DNA of 7,398 nt from Sulfuritalea sp. (GTDB lineage Bacteria > Pseudomonadota > Gammaproteobacteria > Burkholderiales > Rhodocyclaceae). Positions 1-5,862 of the stretch are shown here, in pieces (the first letter of the stretch is position 1; the number at the start of each line of letters is the position of its first letter). A model generated the notes under the pieces. That model saw only the letters and a program-made list of their open reading frames with translations. It was not told the origin of the DNA and did no database searches. The position numbers and the translations under genes are program-made. Where the stretch lies: the NCBI GenBank assembly GCA_026399445.1, contig JAPLRA010000255.1:1-7398 (forward strand), given 5' to 3'.

Positions 1-273
1 CCGCATGTTTCGCGCCCGTTCGCAGGCTTCCTCCGCCTGCACATCAGGATCTCCCGGTCCGTATTCGCCGCGCTTCGCGTTGAAATGTACCAGAGCATGG
101 AATGATGGCAGCCCTTCGGCAAACAACTCGACGGGAAAATCAAGCAGATCGCGAAATGCCTGGTTGCAGGCGACCATTTCAAGCCTGGAATTGAAAATGG
201 ATACGCCACCCGGAAAGCAGTCGATGATCGTCTGAAACTTTTCTGGCAGGGCTCCGTCGGCTGCAGTTTGCAT
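1..273 (-). CDS. PAS_7-type sensor protein, N-terminal part (gene runs off the left edge)
   Basis: The first 91 residues of a protein reading leftward off the window. Residues 11-91 resemble the PAS_7/PAS_12 fold (Pfam PF12860): FPGGVSIFNS, CNQAFRDLLDFP, then HFNAKRGEYGPGDP, the usual 'GEYGPGDP' signature of this subfamily. Such domains normally sit at the N-terminus of cytoplasmic histidine kinases, hybrid kinases or diguanylate cyclases, where they sense an unknown ligand or mediate dimerisation. The output domain lies outside the window, so the reaction cannot be stated. No signal peptide or membrane segment is visible in this part. The ATG at 273-271 is chosen because GGAG lies 8 nt upstream and the PAS domain begins about ten residues in. 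The gene follows the cyclase gene on the same strand after a 168-nt gap, so it may have its own promoter. PAS assignment is fairly sure; the full product is unknown. Confidence 0.8.
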   Translation of the reverse strand, partial: MQTAADGALPEKFQTIIDCFPGGVSIFNSRLEMVACNQAFRDLLDFPVELFAEGLPSFHALVHFNAKRGEYGPGDPDVQAEEACERARNMR

Positions 274-281
274 TCGATCGA

Positions 282-285
282 CTCC
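282..285 (-). promoter_or_regulatory. Ribosome binding site of the PAS protein gene
   Basis: GGAG on the minus strand, 8 nt before the ATG at 273. It supports that start codon. Confidence 0.55.
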
Positions 286-335
286 GGTGGGGAAGACGCT
301 ATGGCGTGATTATGGCCAAAATCAGTACGTCTTCG

Positions 336-360
336 CGATCATTTCGAGACAGAATGATCG
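336..360. promoter_or_regulatory. Operator-like inverted repeat (8-bp arms, 9-nt spacer)
   Basis: CGATCATT (336-343) and AATGATCG (353-360) are perfect inverted repeats separated by 9 nt, a centre-to-centre distance near 1.5 helical turns. The site lies 63 nt upstream of the PAS gene start, where a dimeric regulator could bind. It could equally form a small RNA hairpin. No regulator is identified and no clear -35/-10 pair was found next to it. Confidence 0.3.
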
Positions 361-388
361 AGGCTGGATCAGTCGATCCGATCTGATC
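337..388. repeat. Cluster of six GATC sites with a second inverted repeat
   Basis: GATC occurs at 337, 356, 367, 375, 380 and 385, six copies in 52 bp against roughly one per 256 bp in random sequence. Two of the copies belong to the inverted repeat at 336-360. Four form a second one: GATCAG (367-372) and CTGATC (383-388) around a 10-nt centre. The rest of the 274-441 gap holds no gene. GATC would be a Dam or CcrM-unrelated adenine methylation site only if the host has such a methylase, which the window does not show. Confidence 0.4.
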
Positions 389-391
389 TGG

Positions 392-417
392 CTTGCGGTC
401 AGGGGTATCGCCGCAAG
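392..417 (-). terminator. Weak hairpin after the cyclase gene
   Basis: CTTGCGG/CCGCAAG form a 7-bp stem around a 12-nt loop, starting 24 nt after the cyclase stop codon. There is no T-run after the stem on the minus strand, so it is not a convincing intrinsic terminator. It may instead stabilise the 3' end of the transcript. Confidence 0.2.
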
Positions 418-441
418 GCCTGCCTTGGTATCGTGGAGCGG

Positions 442-2697
442 CTATTTCGATTCCATTACCCAGACACCGTCCCAGCCGTCTCCGGGTGGGCTGGCAATGA
501 AGTGCTCGCAGCGCTCGATATACATCTTTGCAGCCTTGTCGTGATCATTGAGGGCCAGAACCTCCCTGAATTCGCCCATGGCGTCGTCCCATTTCTGCTG
601 CCTGTATTTCACAAGCCCGGACTTGAAGTGGCGCAGGGCATCGATCATCTGCGGATAGCTTTCTTCGGTGTGGTAGTCGAGTATTTCATGAATGGCAACC
701 GGCTTGGTCTTGCCCTTTACCACCACCAGATCGAGTTCCCGACTGAAATAAGTCGCCTTCAGGGCCTTGTAGGTGAATTCGCTGATCAGGATGTGAGCGC
801 CATACTGCTTGCAGGCAGATTCCAGCCGGGCGGAAAGATTCACACCGTCGCCGATGATGGTGTAATTCATCTGCTTCTTCGAGCCGATATTGCCCGATAC
901 CACATTGTCAGTATTGAGGCCAATGCCGATGTCGACCGGCATCTTGCCTTCATTGACGCGGCTGCGATTCCAGACGTTGAGCTCCTTGATCATGGCAATC
1001 GCCGTGCGCACCGCGCGATCGGCGTCGTCATCATGCCCGACCGGAATGCCGAAGGCGGCCATGATCGCATCGCCAATGAACTTGTCCAGCATGCCACCTT
1101 CATGCTGGATGCAATCCATCATCAGCGTGAAATATTCGTTGAGCAGGGCGACGGTCCCCTGGGCGCCCAACTGCTCGGTGATGGTGGTGAAGCCACGGAT
1201 ATCGGAGAACAGGATCGTGGCGAGGACGCTCTTGCCGCCGAGCATTTCGCCTCCGCTGGCGATCATCTGATCGGCGATGCCCGGGTCCATGTAGCGCGAC
1301 AGGGTCGACTTCATGCGCTTTTCGCTGGAGATGTCTTCCAGCATCAGCATCGAGCCCATACGCTTCTTTTCCATCGACAGCAGCGGCAGCGCCGTGAGAT
1401 TCACCGCCAGCTTGTCTTCACCGACGATCAGTTCGGCCTCCATGATCACTTCGGTGGTTTGTGTATCGGCGACGCGTTTCAGTTTTTCCGGAATCCACGC
1501 GTTGCTGCCGGCGAAGAACTCTGCCGCAGGTTTCTGCAGAATCTGCGGCAGGTGCACGCGCAGGATGCGCAGGCCGGCGGCGTTGCAGGTGGCGATACGC
1601 TCGGCTTCATCGAGCGTGATCACCGCATTCGACATCGACTCCAGCATCGCCTCGTTGTAGTTCTTCAGCGCCGTAAAGGCGCGCAGGCGAGACTCATCTT
1701 CACTGGTAAAGGGGCCGCCACGTTTGTTCAGCACCTGCGTGACGCCGATCACCTTGCCGTGCTTGTTGACGATGGGCACGCACAAAATCGAGCGGGTGAA
1801 GTAGCCGGTCTTCTTGTCGAATGCCGGATTGAAGCGCAGATCTGCGTACGCGTAAGGGATGTTGATGGCCTTGCCTGAAGTGAACACCGCGCCGGCGATA
1901 CCAAGATGGTTGGGCAGGCGGATCTGCACCGACTCCAGACCCTGGCCGACTTCCGACCACAGTTCGTTGGTCTTCTCCTCGTTGAGGAACAGCGTCGAGC
2001 GTTCGGCATTCAGCAGGCGCGTTGCTTCGCCCATGACCTTTTGCAGCAAGGACCCCAGCTTGATGTCGGCGGTAACTTCGGAAACGACGTCGATGAACTC
2101 CATTTCCTGACGGCGGATGGCCTGCATGCGCTCGATGAATTGTGCGCTTTGCAGTGCCAGCGTGCCCTGGCTGGTCATGGCTTCGAGGAGGTTCAGATCC
2201 TGTTTGGTGAACTTGCCGCTGCGTTTGTTGAGCGTCTGCGCGACACCGATGATTTCGCCCTTGACCGTCTTGATCGGCACGCAAAGGATGTTGTGCGTGG
2301 TAAAGCCGGTTTGTGCGTCGATCGAACGGTTGAAGCGATCGTCGGCGTAGGCGTCGGCGATGATCAGAGCCTCGCCTGCCGTATAGACGTAGCCGGCGAC
2401 ACCGCTGGTATTGAGGATGCGAATTTCGCGCTGGATATTGCCTTGCGCCACACGCGAGTACAACTCATTGGTGTCGGGATCATTGAGGAACAGCGATCCA
2501 CGTTCGGCATTCAACTCGGTGGTGGTCATCTCCACCAGTGCCTGCAGTACTTCATCGAGCGTGCCGTAGCTGGCCATGCGGCGCGTGACCTCGAGCAGCA
2601 ACTCGAGGTGGCGTAGCCGGCGACGGCCCTCCTGGTCACGTTCAGTCGGCTTCTTCTTCGCGCCGACGGCTGGGATGGGTGGGTCCATTGCATTCAT
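442..2697 (-). CDS. Class IIIb adenylate cyclase, GAF-GAF-PAS-cyclase-TPR-like (CyaB1/CyaB2 type)
   Basis: A 751-aa cytoplasmic protein predicted to make cAMP from ATP. Two GAF domains at about 35-190 and 205-345 are clear internal duplicates (both contain ERxxLFLN, AYADxRFN, ILCVPI and LNKR). A PAS-like region follows at about 346-460, then the catalytic domain at about 490-675, then a TPR-like helical tail ending SPPGDGWDGVWVMESK. Catalytic residues are visible: metal aspartates D499 (FSDIRGFT) and D543 (KFIGDAIM), substrate-selecting K539 and T613 (NYTIIGDGVN), transition-state N620 and R624. The Lys-Thr pair is typical of class IIIb adenylate rather than guanylate cyclases. The GAF NKFDE motif is complete in GAF-B (N324 K325 F330 D334 E335); GAF-A has Leu168 at the last position. 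In CyaB1/CyaB2 the GAF domains bind cyclic nucleotide and activate the enzyme, so autoregulation is inferred here. No membrane segments are seen. The start overlaps the stop of the upstream coiled-coil gene (ATGA); M4 is an alternative start. Confidence 0.93.
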   Translation of the reverse strand: MNAMDPPIPAVGAKKKPTERDQEGRRRLRHLELLLEVTRRMASYGTLDEVLQALVEMTTTELNAERGSLFLNDPDTNELYSRVAQGNIQREIRILNTSGVAGYVYTAGEALIIADAYADDRFNRSIDAQTGFTTHNILCVPIKTVKGEIIGVAQTLNKRSGKFTKQDLNLLEAMTSQGTLALQSAQFIERMQAIRRQEMEFIDVVSEVTADIKLGSLLQKVMGEATRLLNAERSTLFLNEEKTNELWSEVGQGLESVQIRLPNHLGIAGAVFTSGKAINIPYAYADLRFNPAFDKKTGYFTRSILCVPIVNKHGKVIGVTQVLNKRGGPFTSEDESRLRAFTALKNYNEAMLESMSNAVITLDEAERIATCNAAGLRILRVHLPQILQKPAAEFFAGSNAWIPEKLKRVADTQTTEVIMEAELIVGEDKLAVNLTALPLLSMEKKRMGSMLMLEDISSEKRMKSTLSRYMDPGIADQMIASGGEMLGGKSVLATILFSDIRGFTTITEQLGAQGTVALLNEYFTLMMDCIQHEGGMLDKFIGDAIMAAFGIPVGHDDDADRAVRTAIAMIKELNVWNRSRVNEGKMPVDIGIGLNTDNVVSGNIGSKKQMNYTIIGDGVNLSARLESACKQYGAHILISEFTYKALKATYFSRELDLVVVKGKTKPVAIHEILDYHTEESYPQMIDALRHFKSGLVKYRQQKWDDAMGEFREVLALNDHDKAAKMYIERCEHFIASPPGDGWDGVWVMESK

Positions 2698-3362
2698 GAT
2701 CGGTTTGATCCCATGGCTTCGATCTGGTCGCGCAAGGCCTGGATGGTGTGCTGCAGTTGCGCACCCTCGTCGGCGAACAGCGTTCGCTCGCGATTGATTG
2801 AGTTGGTTTTGTCGATCTGCGCCAGTTCCAGGCTTTCGCGCAAGCCACTGACGGTTTGCCGCAGTTGCGCGATTTCGCCCTGCGCACTGACCAGCGCTGT
2901 CCGCACCGCGTTGTCGGTGTCGGCCCGTGCGCGTTCCAGTTCTTCGCGCAGTGCGGCCGAGGTGGCCTTCAACTGCTGCATTTCGTTATGCCCGACGACG
3001 CGCTCCAGTTGCACCGCGTGATCACGTTCTGCGCGCGATTGTTCCAGTTCCTCGCGCAGGGCGGCGGCCGTTGCCTTGAGCATCTGGGCTTCCTGATTCG
3101 CGGCGACGCGTTCCTGCTGAACCGCCTTTTCGCGCTCGATGCGGGCCCGCTCCAGTTCTTCGCGCAGGGCGCCGACGGTGATCTTCAACTGCGAAAGTTC
3201 TGCCGCGCTGGCCTGAATGGCACGCAAGGTCGAGTCATGGATTTCAGCGTGAGCCGCCTCGAGCTCGGTGCGCAGTGCCATCACCGTGCGCTTCATGTCA
3301 CGGGAATCAGCCTGGGCCAGAGCGAGTTCTTCTTCGATGGTCGATACTTCAGCGGTCGTCAT
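2694..3362 (-). CDS. Coiled-coil protein made of 36-residue repeats, coupled to the cyclase gene
   Basis: A 222-aa protein that is almost entirely predicted helix, with no signal peptide, membrane segment, cysteine or proline. After a 19-residue leader it consists of five exact-length 36-residue repeats (20-55, 56-91, 92-127, 128-163, 164-199) and a partial sixth (200-222). The common core is QLKxTxxALREELExxR followed by a charged stretch and often AVQxER. I recognise no named family; sequence-similarity hits to SMC or myosin-like tails would be generic. Its TGA overlaps the cyclase ATG by 4 nt, so the two are surely co-transcribed and probably translationally coupled. A scaffold, dimerisation partner or localising factor for the cyclase is an inference. 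The start at 3362 is forced: an in-frame stop lies 21 nt upstream and no other start codon lies between. No good Shine-Dalgarno precedes it; GAGGA sits 15 nt away. Confidence 0.82.
   Translation of the reverse strand: MTTAEVSTIEEELALAQADSRDMKRTVMALRTELEAAHAEIHDSTLRAIQASAAELSQLKITVGALREELERARIEREKAVQQERVAANQEAQMLKATAAALREELEQSRAERDHAVQLERVVGHNEMQQLKATSAALREELERARADTDNAVRTALVSAQGEIAQLRQTVSGLRESLELAQIDKTNSINRERTLFADEGAQLQHTIQALRDQIEAMGSNRS
2697..3305 (-). repeat. 108-bp tandem coding repeat (5.6 copies)
   Basis: Copies lie at 3198-3305, 3090-3197, 2982-3089, 2874-2981 and 2766-2873, with a partial copy at 2697-2765. The period is exact: the plus-strand block TCCAGTTCTTCGCGCAG or a close variant recurs at 108-nt steps, near 2935, 3043 and 3151. 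Copies two and three (residues 56-91 and 92-127) share 20 of 36 residues. Differences include silent third-position changes, so this is an old but well-kept duplication rather than a recent expansion. Confidence 0.85.
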
Positions 3363-3442
3363 GGAGCGAACAGGTAATCCTCATTTGCGGGAATCTGCGC
3401 CTGGCCGCGAGTGCGTCCGGCACGGGCAGGCAACAGCGATGC

Positions 3443-3471
3443 TTGCATGTATTCCGTCAGATGCGTTTAAT
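3443..3471 (+). promoter_or_regulatory. Possible sigma-70-like promoter for the FccB-like gene
   Basis: TTGCAT (3443-3448) and TTTAAT (3466-3471) are separated by 17 nt. The -10 matches five of six consensus positions but the -35 only three. A transcript would start near 3478, leaving a leader of about 84 nt before the gene. This is a pattern match only. Confidence 0.28.
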
Positions 3472-3475
3472 AATA
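3470..3475 (-). promoter_or_regulatory. Possible -10 element for the coiled-coil/cyclase operon
   Basis: TATTAT on the minus strand, about 100 nt upstream of the coiled-coil gene start, inside the AT-rich core of the 3363-3561 divergent intergenic region. No acceptable -35 was found at 15-19 nt, so support is weak. It overlaps the candidate plus-strand -10, so the two directions might compete for polymerase. Nothing else was recognised in this gap. Confidence 0.22.
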
Positions 3476-3550
3476 CCCCTACCCGGGAATCTTATCAGTC
3501 ATGTTTTTGCATTGGAACACCTTAAAGAGCCTGGTCCGCATGAACCGTTC

Positions 3551-3554
3551 AGGA
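3551..3554 (+). promoter_or_regulatory. Ribosome binding site deciding the FccB-like start
   Basis: AGGA ends 7 nt before the ATG at 3562. The other in-frame ATG, at 3556, would have this motif only 1 nt away, too close to work. The later ATG also places the twin-arginine motif right at the N-terminus. Confidence 0.55.
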
Positions 3555-3561
3555 CATGGGA

Positions 3562-4845
3562 ATGCTTAGCCGACGTCATTTTCTTGCTTCAAGCAGCGCA
3601 CTGGGCGCCGCGCTGGTCACCGGCGGGGCGTTGGCGCAGTTGATACCGCGCGGTCGGCAGCGGCGCGTGGTCATCGTCGGCGGCGGCTGGGGCGGGCTCA
3701 CGGCGGCGAGGCATCTGCGTGATCTGGCACCGGAACTCGAGGTGGTGCTGGTCGAAAGAAGCGCCGCATTCCGCTCCCTGCCGATGAGCAACAAGTGGCT
3801 GGTCGGGCTGGCGCAGGAGGGCGGACGAAGCCACGACTATTCTGCCACTGCCCGCGCCTGGGGCTACACCGTGGTGCAGACCGAGGTGACCGCGATTGAC
3901 CGCGACCAGCGGCGGGTCATTACCCGCGGCGGCACGCTCGACTACGACTGGCTGGTGCTGGCGGTCGGCATTCGTTATGACTATGAACCATGGTTTGGCG
4001 ATGATCGCCGCGCCGCCGCACAGGCGGAAAAACTTTACCCGGCGGGATTCGTCGCCGACGAACTCGATCTGCTGAAGCAGAAACTATCCGATTTCAAGGG
4101 CGGCGACTTCGTTATGACCATTCCGCCGGTCCCTTACCGCTGTCCACCGGCGCCTTACGAACGTGCGGTAATGATCGCCTGGCTGTTCAAGCAGAAGAAA
4201 ATCAAGGGGCGGTTGATCGTTGTTGATCCCGGCCCGGGCATGCAGGCCTTCAACCGGATATTCGCCGATCGCTACAAGGATCAGATCGTGCATCTGACGC
4301 ATGCGAGGGTGAAGTCAGTCGATCCGTTCAACAAGACGCTTGCCACGGAGTTCGATGATCTGCGTTTCGACGATGGCATCCTGATGGCACCGCAGCAGGC
4401 GGGTGACCTGGTGTGGCAGGCCGGGCTGGCGGCGCGTGACAGTGACGGCAAGGCGACGGGGTGGGGTGCACTCGACCCGCTCCATCTTCATGCCATCGGC
4501 GACGATCGCGTGTTCCTGATCGGCGATCTGATCGGACAGGTTTCGCCCTTGTTCGGTCATTATCCGAAGAGCGGCCATCTGGCCAACCGGTTGGGGCGTA
4601 TCGCTGCGCGCGAGATAGCCAGCCGCGCCAAGGATCGCATGGCGGAGCTGGTCCTCCCGGACAGTGTCTGCCATGTATTTTCGGATGTCGAGCCGATGGA
4701 AAGCATCCGCATTGACGCGCAGTATCGACTGCGCGGCGACGGAGTCATCGCTCAATCGGTACGACAGCACAATGACCCTCAGCCGCGCGGAGAAGACGTC
4801 GAATGGGCGAAATCGATGTACGCCGACTTTCTTGCGAAGGATTGA
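3562..4845 (+). CDS. Tat-exported FAD-dependent oxidoreductase of the flavocytochrome c sulfide dehydrogenase (FccB) family
   Basis: A 427-aa flavoprotein. A twin-arginine signal (MLSRRHFL, then a hydrophobic stretch and ALA25|Q26) predicts folded export to the periplasm. The FAD dinucleotide-binding loop is VVIVGGGWGG (residues 36-45). The second FAD contact region is LIGDLIG (319-325), followed by YPKSG (334-338), and the last ~70 residues match the FccB C-terminal segment (VCHVF...IDAQYRL). In FccB two cysteines form the redox disulfide beside the flavin. The first is conserved here (C194 in PPVPYRCPPAPYERA), but the region that normally reads GWCPVD reads GWGALD, putting G302 at the second cysteine. 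The only other cysteine is C370. Classic sulfide:cytochrome c oxidoreduction is therefore doubtful, and no c-type cytochrome (CxxCH) partner is encoded nearby. Length and fold are otherwise normal. Its stop faces the DUF411 gene with a 10-nt gap. Family assignment is firm; substrate is unknown. Confidence 0.88.
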   Translation: MLSRRHFLASSSALGAALVTGGALAQLIPRGRQRRVVIVGGGWGGLTAARHLRDLAPELEVVLVERSAAFRSLPMSNKWLVGLAQEGGRSHDYSATARAWGYTVVQTEVTAIDRDQRRVITRGGTLDYDWLVLAVGIRYDYEPWFGDDRRAAAQAEKLYPAGFVADELDLLKQKLSDFKGGDFVMTIPPVPYRCPPAPYERAVMIAWLFKQKKIKGRLIVVDPGPGMQAFNRIFADRYKDQIVHLTHARVKSVDPFNKTLATEFDDLRFDDGILMAPQQAGDLVWQAGLAARDSDGKATGWGALDPLHLHAIGDDRVFLIGDLIGQVSPLFGHYPKSGHLANRLGRIAAREIASRAKDRMAELVLPDSVCHVFSDVEPMESIRIDAQYRLRGDGVIAQSVRQHNDPQPRGEDVEWAKSMYADFLAKD

Positions 4846-4855
4846 GGCAACAGCT

Positions 4856-5365
4856 TCAGTGACGCGCGAAAATGCTGGTCTTGCCGTCCGGACCGACCAG
4901 CAGCGTGTCGTACCGTTCGCGGCGGATATCCCGCTCCTGGCCAGCGTTGTCGAGGATGGTGCACGCGGTTTCGCAGAAGGGGTTGGACAATTCCCGTCCG
5001 GGCGATCCGCGCGGCAGACCCGGCACGGCCAAGCCTCGCGCCCTGGGCTTTTCCTTGAGCAACTGGAGGATGTCTTCGGCCGGGACATGACCCTCAATGA
5101 AATAGCCGGCCACCTTGGCGGTGTGCACCGATTCGAGGTCCGATGGCACGTTCAGCCAGCGCTTGAGACGCGGCATGTTGGCAGCCAGAGTTTCCGTCAT
5201 GGTGACCTCAAACCCGCTCTTGCGCAGGTGATCCGCCCAGTCGATGCAGGATAGGCAGGGGCTGGGGGCAAAGACCTCGACCGGCGGCAGGCTGTCCCTG
5301 TCGCTGGCCAAGGCGTGCTGCATCGATGCGAAAAGTACGCAGGCAAGTGCGAAGAAATGCCGCAT
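4856..5365 (-). CDS. Secreted DUF411 family protein (putative metal-binding), unusual cysteine set
   Basis: A 169-aa protein with a Sec signal peptide (MRHFFALACVLFASMQHALA, cleavage after A20). The mature part matches DUF411: thioredoxin-like start VEVFAPSPCLSC (C37, C40), LNVPSDLESVHTAKVAGYFIEGHVP (about 71-95), GLAVPGLPRGSPG (111-123) and the end YDTLLVGPDGKTSIFARH. DUF411 proteins are often found with copper or other metal-resistance genes and are presumed metal binders. Family members usually have CGCC and a later SCHTA; here these are CLSC and SVHTA (V80). An inserted stretch at 126-151 carries a new CETAC pair (C131, C135). The ATG at 5365 is preferred over an upstream in-frame GTG at 5407, because it starts the signal peptide and lies 2 nt after the ankyrin gene's stop. 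It is the last gene of a three-gene operon. No clear Shine-Dalgarno is seen, so translational coupling is likely. Confidence 0.85.
   Translation of the reverse strand: MRHFFALACVLFASMQHALASDRDSLPPVEVFAPSPCLSCIDWADHLRKSGFEVTMTETLAANMPRLKRWLNVPSDLESVHTAKVAGYFIEGHVPAEDILQLLKEKPRARGLAVPGLPRGSPGRELSNPFCETACTILDNAGQERDIRRERYDTLLVGPDGKTSIFARH
4869..4902 (-). terminator. Hairpin plus TTTT inside the last codons of the DUF411 gene
   Basis: TGCTGGTC/GACCAGCA give an 8-bp stem with a 14-nt loop, followed on the minus strand by TTTT, ending 11 nt before the stop codon's last base. It could act as an intrinsic terminator at the convergent junction, but the T-run is short and the element lies inside coding sequence. 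For plus-strand transcripts of the FccB-like gene the same stem begins 28 nt after the stop, without a T-run. Confidence 0.22.
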
Positions 5366-5367
5366 GG

Positions 5368-5862
5368 TCAGCACGGTTTGTGGGGTTTGCAGCCCTTGAG
5401 TATCCACAGCGAAACCACGCCGGCAAATTCGTCGGCGCGTACCTTGCGTGCCATGCTCAGCACATCACGCCCGGCATCGGTCTTCAGCGCCGGATCAGCA
5501 CCCGCTTGCAGCAGGGGAATGGCGTGTTTGGTGCGCGTCGCAAAGGCCGCCATGTGCAGCGGCGTCATGCCTTCCTTGTCGCGTGCATTGACATTGGCAC
5601 CTGCCGCAATCAGCGCCAGCAGCGGGCCGCCGTCTTCGTTCAGCGCTGCATAGTGGAGCGGCGTCGCGCCGAGATCGGTGCGGGCATCGCGACTTTGCGA
5701 TGATGCCTTGAGCAGCTTTTCGACATCCTGGCGCGTGCCCATGCGAGCGGCATCGTGAATTGGCAGCTCGTTCTTGCCGATCGTCGCTTCGGTCGCAAAC
5801 GCCGGGGCTGCGTGCAGCACGCAGGCGATCAGTAAAGATACCCCCCAAAATTGTCCAGTCAT
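5368..5862 (-). CDS. Secreted ankyrin-repeat protein
   Basis: A 164-aa protein with a Sec signal peptide (residues 1-23, ending APAFA|TE), so predicted periplasmic. Ankyrin repeats follow: ELPIHDAARMG (32-42), a canonical TPLHYAALNE repeat (67-76) with AAGANVNARDK, another TPLHMAAF repeat (100-107) with QAGADP, and a degenerate last unit (about 129-155). Three to four repeats with short capping helices make a small protein-binding solenoid without a catalytic site. The C-terminus KGCKPHKPC contains two cysteines. Periplasmic ankyrin proteins in proteobacteria are sometimes linked to oxidative-stress enzymes; here the partners are unknown. The ATG overlaps the TGA of the upstream small gene by 4 nt (ATGA), and its own stop is 2 nt before the DUF411 start. 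A weak GGGA lies 8 nt before the ATG. Confidence 0.87.
   Translation of the reverse strand: MTGQFWGVSLLIACVLHAAPAFATEATIGKNELPIHDAARMGTRQDVEKLLKASSQSRDARTDLGATPLHYAALNEDGGPLLALIAAGANVNARDKEGMTPLHMAAFATRTKHAIPLLQAGADPALKTDAGRDVLSMARKVRADEFAGVVSLWILKGCKPHKPC

Noticed and set aside
433..1878. 481-aa open frame on the plus strand
   Set aside because: It lies opposite the cyclase gene, whose domains and catalytic motifs are clear. The translation is His/Arg/Gln-rich with no domain, typical of an antisense shadow in GC-rich DNA.
1906..2616. 236-aa open frame on the plus strand
   Set aside because: Antisense to the GAF domains of the cyclase; no motif and composition of a shadow frame.
2697..3305. 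108-bp repeats as CRISPR or other non-coding array
   Set aside because: The period is a multiple of three, the copies keep one reading frame and differ partly by silent changes, and there is no constant repeat with unique spacers.
2856..3377. 173-aa plus-strand frame opposite the coiled-coil gene
   Set aside because: It mirrors the 108-bp repeats and gives a Cys/Phe/Leu-rich repeat without sense. The coiled-coil frame is supported by the overlap with the cyclase gene.
3540..3569. ATG at 3540 as the FccB-like start
   Set aside because: It is in a different frame and meets TAG at 3567.
4315..5097. 260-aa minus-strand frame across the FccB-like 3' end and DUF411 gene
   Set aside because: It crosses two well-supported genes in other frames and has no domain or signal peptide.
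5366..5407. Longer DUF411 start at an upstream GTG (183 aa)
   Set aside because: It would overlap the ankyrin gene by 40 nt and bury the signal peptide behind 14 polar residues. The ATG at 5365 fits the operon spacing.
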